Shown one piece after another: positions 1 through 6,408 of a DNA stretch of 9,143 nucleotides. The stretch spans positions 1 to 9,143 of the forward strand of contig URWH01000067.1 of the NCBI GenBank assembly GCA_900551515.1. Direction: 5' to 3'. This DNA is from an uncultured Porphyromonadaceae bacterium. GTDB taxonomy: Bacteria > Bacteroidota > Bacteroidia > Bacteroidales > Muribaculaceae. The position numbers and the translations under genes are program-made. Numbering within the stretch: position 1 is the first letter of the stretch; each line of letters starts with the position of its first letter. Below the pieces are notes generated by a model. It made no database searches, had not been told where the DNA came from, and was given only the letters and a program-made list of their open reading frames with translations.

Positions 1-96
1 GGCACGCCTTTTCACATAAAAATCAATATTATTGAAAAATTGTTAACCTCACCCACATTTATGACATTAATCATATCCCATAACATTAGTTGTGTG

Positions 97-104
97 TAAT
101 TTTG
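97..104 (+). promoter_or_regulatory. Candidate promoter -7 box (distal)
   Basis: The octamer TAATTTTG is an exact match to the Bacteroidetes sigma-ABfr -7 consensus TAnnTTTG. No convincing TTTG or TTG -33 element is present at the usual spacing upstream, so this is a half-match. If used, transcription would start near base 111, inside the small dyad at 108-119, and give a leader of about 160 bases before the adaptor gene. Confidence 0.35.
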
Positions 105-107
105 CAC

Positions 108-119
108 GTTGTAAACAAC
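108..119. promoter_or_regulatory. Inverted repeat GTTGT-AA-ACAAC
   Basis: Perfect 5-bp arms with a 2-base centre sit directly over the start point expected from the -7 box at 97-104. The position suits a repressor operator. Arms this short arise easily by chance, so the regulatory role is inference. Confidence 0.25.
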
Positions 120-173
120 ATCTCGGCCGCTGGCAGCACTCTGATGCTGACTGTTCAGGCAAGTTTGCAAGCG

Positions 174-200
174 TGCCAACAATGGTTTATGGCAATTGTT
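174..200. promoter_or_regulatory. Two overlapping inverted repeats upstream of the proximal -7 box
   Basis: TGCCA at 174-178 pairs with TGGCA at 190-194, and AACAAT at 178-183 pairs with ATTGTT at 195-200. Both are perfect but have different centres (184 and 189). They end two bases before the -7 box at 203-210 and cover the place where a -33 element would lie. This is a typical place for a repressor or activator site, but no binding family can be named from the sequence. Confidence 0.3.
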
Positions 201-202
201 TA

Positions 203-210
203 TACTTTTG
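203..210 (+). promoter_or_regulatory. Candidate promoter -7 box (proximal) for the efflux operon
   Basis: TACTTTTG is an exact match to the Bacteroidetes -7 consensus TAnnTTTG. The expected start point is near 217, giving a leader of about 55 bases before the adaptor ATG at 273. No clean TTTG stands at the right spacing upstream: the TTTA at 186-189 is too close and the TTTG at 164-167 too far. The promoter may therefore be weak or need an activator. It is flanked by inverted repeats at 174-200 and 211-230. Confidence 0.4.
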
Positions 211-230
211 GATGCACATGCGATTGCATC
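211..230. promoter_or_regulatory. Inverted repeat GATGCA-N8-TGCATC over the expected start site
   Basis: Perfect 6-bp arms (211-216 and 225-230) with an 8-base spacer begin one base after the -7 box at 203-210. On DNA it could be an operator covering +1; in RNA it could be a small hairpin at the 5' end of the operon transcript. About one 6-bp dyad of this spacing is expected by chance in a region this long, so position is the main argument. Confidence 0.3.
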
Positions 231-272
231 ACCTCAATAACCGAAAACAAATCAAAAAGGTAAAATAAGATA

Positions 273-1475
273 ATGTTTAAAAGTAAGATTATGAACGTTA
301 GAATGTTGAAAGGCATTGCCGCGTTTGGCATGAGCCTGACATTAGGCGTTGCCGCCACATCGTGCAAAAATGGCGACGATGCTGCCGCAAAGCAACAGAT
401 GCCGGCTCCTTCGGTGGCCGTCATGACTGTTTCGGCCCAGAATGCCGACAACCAGAAAGAATATCCTGCCAAAATCGAAGGCAAGACCGACATCGCAATC
501 CGTCCGCAAGTCACCGGATTCATCACTAAAGTGTGTGTCGATGAAGGCCAGACCGTAAAAAAAGGCCAGACACTCTTCATCCTCGACCAGGTGCAGTATA
601 AAGCCGCCGTCGACAACGCCCAGGCCGCTGTCAACTCCGCTCAGACAGCCGTCAACACAGCTGCCATGACAGCCGACACCAAGCGCCAGCTCTTTGAGAA
701 AAACATCATCAGCGCCTACGACAACCAGCTCGCCCAAAATCAGCTCGCCACCGCACGCGCCGCCCTCTCACAGGCTCAGGCCGCACTCACTCAGGCCCGT
801 AAAAACCTGTCGTACACTGTTGTGACAGCGCCCTCCGACGGCGTAGTTGGCACCATTCCCAACCGTGAAGGCTCTCTCGCCTCTCCCTCGTCGATGGAAC
901 CCCTCACAACGATTTCCGACATCTCAAAGGTATATGCCTACTTCTCACTCACCGAAAAAGACCTTCTCGACATGACCGACAACGGCAACCGTTCACTCGC
1001 AGCCGCCATCGACTCCATGCCTGAGGTTACGCTCAAACTCGCCAACGGCTCCATCTATCCCTTCAGCGGCAAAGTTGCCACCGTCTCAGGCGTGATCAAC
1101 ACCTCGACAGGCGCAGCATCGGTGCGCGCTCTCTTCGACAACCCCAGCGGAATGCTCCGCAGCGGCAGCACAGGAGCCATCATCCTCCCCGTAAAGACCG
1201 ACAACGCAATCGTCATCCCGCAGAAAGCCACTTATTCGATTCAGGACAAGAAATTTGTCTATGTTGTTGAAAACGGCGACACCATTCACTCTCGCGGTAT
1301 CTCCGTGCTCCCGCAGAACAACGGCCAGGACTACGTAGTGCTCAGCGGCATCAACCCCGGCGAGCGCATCGTTGTTGAAGGCGTCGGCACTCAGTCGGTT
1401 CGCGAAGGCATCAAAATCAACCCCGTCGACGCTGCCGCCAAAGCCGGTCAGCAACCCGCACAGCAGGCCAAATAA
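273..1475 (+). CDS. acrA: RND efflux periplasmic adaptor (AcrA/MexA-type membrane fusion lipoprotein)
   Basis: This periplasmic adaptor should bridge the inner-membrane RND permease and the outer-membrane channel encoded next to it. Residues 1-30 are a signal peptide with a relaxed lipobox (A-T-S-C), so Cys31 is probably the lipidated N terminus. The first half of the biotinyl/lipoyl-like domain is about 72-105 (RPQVTG at 77-82, VDEGQTVKKGQ at 89-99). An alanine/glutamine-rich coiled-coil hairpin covers about 107-178. The second lipoyl half carries TAPSDGVVG at 185-193. A beta-barrel domain (about 220-305) and a membrane-proximal domain follow, and the C-terminal tail is rich in Ala and Gln. 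The length of 400 residues is normal for the family. The ATG at 273 was chosen because it gives a full signal peptide; the in-frame ATGs at 291 and 303 would also leave a usable one, and there is only a weak AAAAAGG upstream. It is the first gene of the operon. The symbol is a family-level name, not proof of orthology to E. coli AcrA. Confidence 0.93.
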   Translation: MFKSKIMNVRMLKGIAAFGMSLTLGVAATSCKNGDDAAAKQQMPAPSVAVMTVSAQNADNQKEYPAKIEGKTDIAIRPQVTGFITKVCVDEGQTVKKGQTLFILDQVQYKAAVDNAQAAVNSAQTAVNTAAMTADTKRQLFEKNIISAYDNQLAQNQLATARAALSQAQAALTQARKNLSYTVVTAPSDGVVGTIPNREGSLASPSSMEPLTTISDISKVYAYFSLTEKDLLDMTDNGNRSLAAAIDSMPEVTLKLANGSIYPFSGKVATVSGVINTSTGAASVRALFDNPSGMLRSGSTGAIILPVKTDNAIVIPQKATYSIQDKKFVYVVENGDTIHSRGISVLPQNNGQDYVVLSGINPGERIVVEGVGTQSVREGIKINPVDAAAKAGQQPAQQAK

Positions 1476-1538
1476 GCAGCCCGGGCACACTATCTCCCGA
1501 CACCACCCCCCTCTATCTGAAAGATATCAATCAAACCG

Positions 1539-1577
1539 ACTTAAATAATCGCGGCCCCTCCGCCGCGAGAACTTAAA
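1539..1577 (+). promoter_or_regulatory. Hairpin flanked by direct repeats before the permease start
   Basis: A perfect 7-bp GC-rich stem, TCGCGGC (1549-1555) with GCCGCGA (1562-1568), closes a 6-base loop. The heptamer ACTTAAA occurs on both sides, at 1539-1545 and 1571-1577. The structure ends 12 bases before the permease ATG at 1581, inside the 105-base gap after the adaptor gene. No U-run follows, so it is not a standard terminator. It could set the ratio of adaptor to permease by RNA processing, mRNA protection or translational control; the role is inferred. Confidence 0.4.
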
Positions 1578-1580
1578 GCA

Positions 1581-4500
1581 ATGAAATTAGATACATTTAT
1601 CAACCGCCCGGTGCTCTCGACCGTGATCTCGATCTTCATCGTGTTGCTCGGTCTTATCGGTATGATCTCTCTGCCTATCACGCAGTATCCCGACATCGCA
1701 CCGCCAACCATCTCGGTGACCACAACATATCAGGGCGCCAACGCACAGGCCGTGCTCAACTCAGTCATCGCCCCTCTTGAAGAGTCGATCAACGGTGCCG
1801 AAGGCATGACCTACATGGAATCAACCGCCACAAACACCGGCTCGGCCACAATCAACGTTTATTTCGAACAGGGCTTCGACCCCGACATGGCCGCCGTCGA
1901 CGTCCAGAACCGCGTGGCAAAGGCACAGAACCTCCTTCCCGCCGAAGTAACGCAGGTGGGCGTGCTCACACAGAAGCGTCAGACTTCGATGCTTATTGGC
2001 GTCGCCCTCTATTCCGACAACGACAAATACTCTTCTGAGTTTATCGACAACTACATGAAAATCAACGTTGTCCCCATCCTCCAGCGCGTGAAGGGCGTGG
2101 GCGACGTGATGAGCTTCGGCGCCGACTATTCGATGCGCATCTGGCTCAAGCCCGAAGTGATGGCACAGTACAACCTCATGCCTGGCGACGTCACCGCAGC
2201 TCTTGCCGAGCAGAACATCGAGGCCGCCCCGGGTTCGTTCGGCGAACAGGGCAACCAGTCGTTCCAGTACACGATGAAATATAAAGGCCGTCTCGACAGC
2301 CCCGAAGAATTCGGCGACATCGTGATCCGCGCCACCGAAAATGGTGAAGTGCTGCGCCTCAAAGACGTCGCTGAAATCGAGCTTGGCAAAGTCACCTACG
2401 GATTCGGCAACTCATTCAACGGCCACCCCTCCACCATGGCAATCGTGTTCCAGACCGCAGGCTCCAACGCAACACAGATCATCAACGACTGTCTCGACCA
2501 AGTTGAACTCATGAAGAAAGATCTCCCCGACGGTCTGCACTTCGCAATCCCGATGAACAACAACGACTTCCTCTACGCCTCGATCCACCATGTGATCCAG
2601 ACGCTCATCGAAGCCTTCATCCTCGTATTCATCGTGGTATACATCTTCCTTCAGGACTTCCGCTCCACCATCATCCCCGCCATCGCCATCCCGGTGGCCC
2701 TGATCGGTACATTCTTCGTGCTCAACCTCATTGGATTCTCCATCAACCTCATCACACTCTCGGCTCTTGTGCTTGCGATCGCAATTGTGGTCGACGACGC
2801 CATTGTGGTGGTCGAAGCCGTACACGCCAAGCTTGACGTTGGCTATAAAAGCGCGCGCAAGGCATCCATCGACGCCATGAACGAGATCGGCGGCGCCATC
2901 ATCTCCATCACGCTCGTGATGATGCTCGTGTTCATTCCGGTGTCGTTCATGCCCGGCACCTCAGGCGTATTCTATCAGCAATTCGGTCTGACAATGGCCA
3001 TAGCCATCGGCTTCTCGGCCGTCAACGCCCTGACGCTCTCGCCTGCCCTCTGCGCCGTGTTCCTCAAGCCGCACAAAACCGACGACGGCGAAAAGACACC
3101 TCTCAAACAGCGCCTCGGCGAAGCCTACTCCGAAGCCGCCGCCACGATGGGCAAACGCTACAAACGCCGCTTCGTGCTCAACATCCACCCAGTCATCACA
3201 TTCCTCTTCGTGGTGGCTGCCGTAGCCTTCATGGTGCTCGGATGGTACAGCGACGGCAACACCGCCCACCTCATCATTTCCATCATTGTGGCTGCCATCG
3301 CCCTCATGGGCGTCTTCGGCAAGCGTTTCCACGCCGGTTTCGAAAAAGGCTACAACCGGTTGCTGAAATTCTACAACAAAGCCACCAACTATTTCATCCA
3401 TCACAAGATCACTTCATTCGCCATCGTTGCGGCCGCCATAGCCATCCTCGTGGTGCTTATGCAGCGCACCCCGACAGCCCTTGTGCCTAACGAAGACACC
3501 GGCGTAGTGTTCGCAATGGTCGATATGCCCCCGGGCACATCGCAGGAACGCACTGAAGAGACCATGGAAAAGGTCGACAAGCTCATCCAGAGCATCCCCG
3601 GCGTCGCCTACAGCAACAAGATCCTCGGCTATAGCTTCATAGCCGGACAAGGTCCCACCTACGGCACATTCATCGTCAAGCTCAAGGACTGGTCGGAACG
3701 CAACGCATCCGAAAGCTCCGACTCCATCACCATGAAAATCATGGGCATGGCCTCACAGCTTGTCAAAGACGGCCGTGTGATGAGTTTCGCCCCGCCTATG
3801 ATCACCGGCTACTCCGTGACAAACGGCTTCGAGCTCAAGATGCAGGATAAGACCGGCGGCGACATCAACGAATTCTTCAGCGTGGTGCAGAACTTCCTCG
3901 GAGCCCTCAACCAGCAGCCCGAAATCGCCCAGGCCTACACCACGTTCAACCCCTCATTCCCGCAATACCTCGTGGAAGTGGACGCCGCACAGTGTAAACG
4001 CGCAGGCATTTCGCCTCAGACAATCCTCTCCACACTGCAGGGCTACTGCGGCGGTATGTACGTGTCAAACTTCAACAGCTTCGGCAAGATCTACCGTGTG
4101 ATGATGCAGGCCACGCCCGAATCGCGCGTATCGCCCGAATCGCTGATCAACATCAAGGTGCGCAACGGCAACGAGATGGCACCAATCAGCAACTTCGTCA
4201 AGCTCACCGAGACCAACGGACCTGACCTTCTCAACCGCTTCAACCTCTTCCAGTCGATCTCCGTTTCGGGTCAGCCGAAACAGGGCGTATCCTCCGGTGA
4301 AGCCCTTGAAGCCATCAACCGTGTGGCCGACGAAATGCTCCCGCAGGGCTACGGCTTCGAATATTCCGGTATGACGCGTGAGGAAGCCAACTCGTCGGGC
4401 AGCGCAACGGCCATGATCTTCGGTCTCTGTCTGCTCTTCGTCTACCTGCTGCTCTCCGCACAGTATGAAAGCTACATCCTCCCGTGGGCCGTTATCTTCT

Positions 4501-4964
4501 CCGTGCCCTTCGGTCTGATGGGCACATTCATCTTCGCCGACCTGCGCGACATCTCCAACAACATCTATCTCCAGATCGCCCTCATCATGCTCATCGGCCT
4601 TCTTGCCAAAAACGCCATCCTTATCGTTGAGTTCGCCCTCGACCGCCGCCGCAACGGCATGTCGATCGTCAAGGCTGCTCTCGACGGCGCTTCAGCACGT
4701 CTGCGACCGATCCTCATGACCTCGCTCGCACTCATCATCGGTCTTCTCCCCATGATGTTTGCCCACGGTGTAGGCGCCAACGGCAACAAAGCCCTCGGCA
4801 CAGGTTCGGTAGGCGGCATGCTCATCGGCATGATATTCCAGGTGCTCATCGTTCCAGCCCTCTTCGTCATCTTCCAGAAGATCCAGGAACGCTTCACGCC
4901 TATGAAATGGAAAGATACCGACAACCGCGATATCGAAAGCGAAATCGAACAATATTCCCGATAA
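1581..4964 (+). CDS. acrB: RND efflux permease, HAE1 family (AcrB/MexB-type proton antiporter)
   Basis: This inner-membrane proton/substrate antiporter is the motor of a tripartite pump. It opens with the family signature FINRP and a first membrane segment at about 10-29. A porter domain, five or so membrane segments, a second membrane segment/porter repeat and a C-terminal bundle follow. The proton-relay residues are all present: Asp405 and Asp406 in VVDDAIVVVE, Lys1010 in LLAKNAILIVEFA, and Arg1040 and Thr1047 in ARLRPILMTS. These correspond to D407, D408, K940, R971 and T978 of E. coli AcrB. At 1127 residues it is about 80 longer than AcrB (1049). Most of the excess is a stretch near residues 512-581 between TM6 and TM7, holding two extra hydrophobic segments (about 536-556 and 564-579). 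The reading frame is intact throughout. The ATG at 1581 gives the canonical N terminus. The stop lies 13 bases before the next ATG, which suggests translational coupling. Substrates cannot be told from sequence; the symbol is a family-level name. Confidence 0.95.
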   Translation: MKLDTFINRPVLSTVISIFIVLLGLIGMISLPITQYPDIAPPTISVTTTYQGANAQAVLNSVIAPLEESINGAEGMTYMESTATNTGSATINVYFEQGFDPDMAAVDVQNRVAKAQNLLPAEVTQVGVLTQKRQTSMLIGVALYSDNDKYSSEFIDNYMKINVVPILQRVKGVGDVMSFGADYSMRIWLKPEVMAQYNLMPGDVTAALAEQNIEAAPGSFGEQGNQSFQYTMKYKGRLDSPEEFGDIVIRATENGEVLRLKDVAEIELGKVTYGFGNSFNGHPSTMAIVFQTAGSNATQIINDCLDQVELMKKDLPDGLHFAIPMNNNDFLYASIHHVIQTLIEAFILVFIVVYIFLQDFRSTIIPAIAIPVALIGTFFVLNLIGFSINLITLSALVLAIAIVVDDAIVVVEAVHAKLDVGYKSARKASIDAMNEIGGAIISITLVMMLVFIPVSFMPGTSGVFYQQFGLTMAIAIGFSAVNALTLSPALCAVFLKPHKTDDGEKTPLKQRLGEAYSEAAATMGKRYKRRFVLNIHPVITFLFVVAAVAFMVLGWYSDGNTAHLIISIIVAAIALMGVFGKRFHAGFEKGYNRLLKFYNKATNYFIHHKITSFAIVAAAIAILVVLMQRTPTALVPNEDTGVVFAMVDMPPGTSQERTEETMEKVDKLIQSIPGVAYSNKILGYSFIAGQGPTYGTFIVKLKDWSERNASESSDSITMKIMGMASQLVKDGRVMSFAPPMITGYSVTNGFELKMQDKTGGDINEFFSVVQNFLGALNQQPEIAQAYTTFNPSFPQYLVEVDAAQCKRAGISPQTILSTLQGYCGGMYVSNFNSFGKIYRVMMQATPESRVSPESLINIKVRNGNEMAPISNFVKLTETNGPDLLNRFNLFQSISVSGQPKQGVSSGEALEAINRVADEMLPQGYGFEYSGMTREEANSSGSATAMIFGLCLLFVYLLLSAQYESYILPWAVIFSVPFGLMGTFIFADLRDISNNIYLQIALIMLIGLLAKNAILIVEFALDRRRNGMSIVKAALDGASARLRPILMTSLALIIGLLPMMFAHGVGANGNKALGTGSVGGMLIGMIFQVLIVPALFVIFQKIQERFTPMKWKDTDNRDIESEIEQYSR

Positions 4965-4977
4965 GAATCATCCGAAC

Positions 4978-6375
4978 ATGAAACTGAACAAATCATTATT
5001 GCTCCCGGCGGTGGCAGTGCTTGCACTGGCCACCCTCGGCAGCTGCAACATCTATAAAAAATACGAGACGCCGACCGACACCGCCCTCATGGCCGAATAC
5101 AAAAAGGCCCAGGAGGCTTCGATCGACAGCATGGCCTACGGCAACCTAAGCTGGCAGCAGGTGTTCACCGATCCGGTGCTCGCCGACCTCATCAGCCAGG
5201 CTCTCGAAAACAACATCGACCTGCGCAACGCCAAGCTCAACGTCGACATAGCCCACGCTCAGCTCAAAGGCGCCAAGCTCAGCTATCTCCCCTCCGTGGC
5301 TCTCGCGCCCAACGGCGCAGGCTCGAAATTCTTCGTCACGCCCCACCAATCGATGTCGTGGTCCTATCAGATTCCACTGTCGGTGAGCTGGGAAGTCGAC
5401 ATCTTCGGCAAGATCCTCAACACCAAGCGCGGTGCCGAGGCATCCTACGGTATGAGCAAGGACTACGCTCAGGCCGTCCGCTCGCAGATCATTTCGGCCG
5501 TGGCCAACTGCTACTATGGCATCGCAACGCTTGAGGCACAGCTGCAGGTGAGCCGCTCCACAGCCGAAATCTGGCTCCAGAACGTGCAGACCATGAAGGA
5601 TCTCAAAGAGGCCGGCACTGTCAATGAAGTCGCTGTTGTACAGAGCGAAGCGCAGTACTACGGCATCCTCGGCCAGATCACCGACCTCGAAGTGAGCCTC
5701 GACGAGCTCAACAACACCATGTCGCTCCTACTCGGTGTGATGCCCCAGAAATGGACCATCAGCCCCGACGCCGTGCTCAGCGTGCCGGCCATCGTTCGCG
5801 AAGGCGTGCCTATGTATGAGCTGGCCATGCGTCCCGACGTAGCCGCTGCCGAGCGCAACATGGCCGTGGCCTACTACGCCACCAACTCGGCCCGCGCCGC
5901 ATTCTATCCCGGCCTCAACATCACGGCCAACGGCGGTTTCACAAACCTCCTCGGCTCGATGGTCAAAAATCCCGGCGAATTCTTCATCAACCTCGCCGGC
6001 TCGCTCACCGCGCCCATCTTCTCGCGCGGCCAGAACATAGCCCGCCTCGAAGCAGCCAAAGCACAGCAGCAGCAGGCAATGAACAACTTCGAAAACACCC
6101 TGATGAGCGCCAGCGCCGAAGTGAGCGACGCCATGACACTCTATGAGAAGAGCGTCGAAAAGCAGGATGCCCTCGCCAAACAGGCCGAGAAGCTCGCCCT
6201 CGCCGTCGACTACACTCAGGAGCTCCTCAAAGTGGGCGGCTACAACACCACCTACCTCGATGTGCTCACCGCTCAGCAGAGCCTCCTCGCCGCTCAGATC
6301 TCGGCTATCACAGCCCGCAACAGCCAGACCCGCGCTCTGATCAACCTCTATCAGGCCCTCGGCGGCGGCCGTTAA
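4978..6375 (+). CDS. Outer-membrane efflux channel lipoprotein (NodT/OprM type, TolC superfamily)
   Basis: This is the trimeric outer-membrane exit duct of the pump. Residues 1-22 form a lipoprotein signal peptide with a clear lipobox L20-G21-S22 before Cys23. The mature start CNIYKKYETP matches the pattern of the OprM/NodT lipoprotein branch. The first outer-membrane efflux repeat begins near residue 58 (SWQQVFTDPVLADLISQAL, then NNIDLRNAKL). The second repeat begins near residue 280 (AMRPDVAAAERNMAVAYYAT) and ends in long alpha-helical stretches rich in Ala and Gln, such as the segment with AKAQQQQAMNN. The length of 465 residues is typical. The gene starts 13 bases after the permease stop, so it is surely in the same transcript. 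The order adaptor, permease, channel is the standard one for this operon type. Nothing is truncated and no key motif seems missing. Confidence 0.94.
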   Translation: MKLNKSLLLPAVAVLALATLGSCNIYKKYETPTDTALMAEYKKAQEASIDSMAYGNLSWQQVFTDPVLADLISQALENNIDLRNAKLNVDIAHAQLKGAKLSYLPSVALAPNGAGSKFFVTPHQSMSWSYQIPLSVSWEVDIFGKILNTKRGAEASYGMSKDYAQAVRSQIISAVANCYYGIATLEAQLQVSRSTAEIWLQNVQTMKDLKEAGTVNEVAVVQSEAQYYGILGQITDLEVSLDELNNTMSLLLGVMPQKWTISPDAVLSVPAIVREGVPMYELAMRPDVAAAERNMAVAYYATNSARAAFYPGLNITANGGFTNLLGSMVKNPGEFFINLAGSLTAPIFSRGQNIARLEAAKAQQQQAMNNFENTLMSASAEVSDAMTLYEKSVEKQDALAKQAEKLALAVDYTQELLKVGGYNTTYLDVLTAQQSLLAAQISAITARNSQTRALINLYQALGGGR

Positions 6376-6397
6376 TCAAATCGTTTGCACAATTAAC
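6371..6397 (+). other. Weak AT-rich hairpin across the channel gene stop codon
   Basis: The left arm GTTAAT (6371-6376) pairs with ATTAAC (6392-6397). Directly inside it CAAA (6377-6380) pairs with TTTG (6384-6387) around a 3-base loop, leaving a 4-base bulge (CACA) on the right. It includes the TAA stop and fills most of the 33-base gap to the next gene. It is too AT-rich and lacks the U-tract of a terminator. It may do nothing, or slow ribosomes or nucleases between the efflux genes and the acyltransferase gene. Confidence 0.2.
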
Positions 6398-6408
6398 ATC
6401 ATAACTCC

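Noticed and set aside
23..35. 13-base palindrome TCAATA-T-TATTGA near the left edge
   Set aside because: Perfect, but short and wholly AT-rich, in AT-rich DNA, and not near either -7 box; it gives no usable argument for function.
61..99. Twelve-codon open frame in the leader
   Set aside because: Very short, its stop overlaps the distal -7 box, and it would lie upstream of either predicted transcription start.
134..149. Inverted repeat CAGCA-N6-TGCTG in the leader
   Set aside because: Five-base arms are common by chance, and the site is not placed at a promoter element.
1..272. Search for a regulator gene (TetR, AraC or MarR type) beside the efflux operon
   Set aside because: No frame in this stretch encodes a helix-turn-helix protein; the leader is non-coding apart from the doubtful small frame at 144-263.
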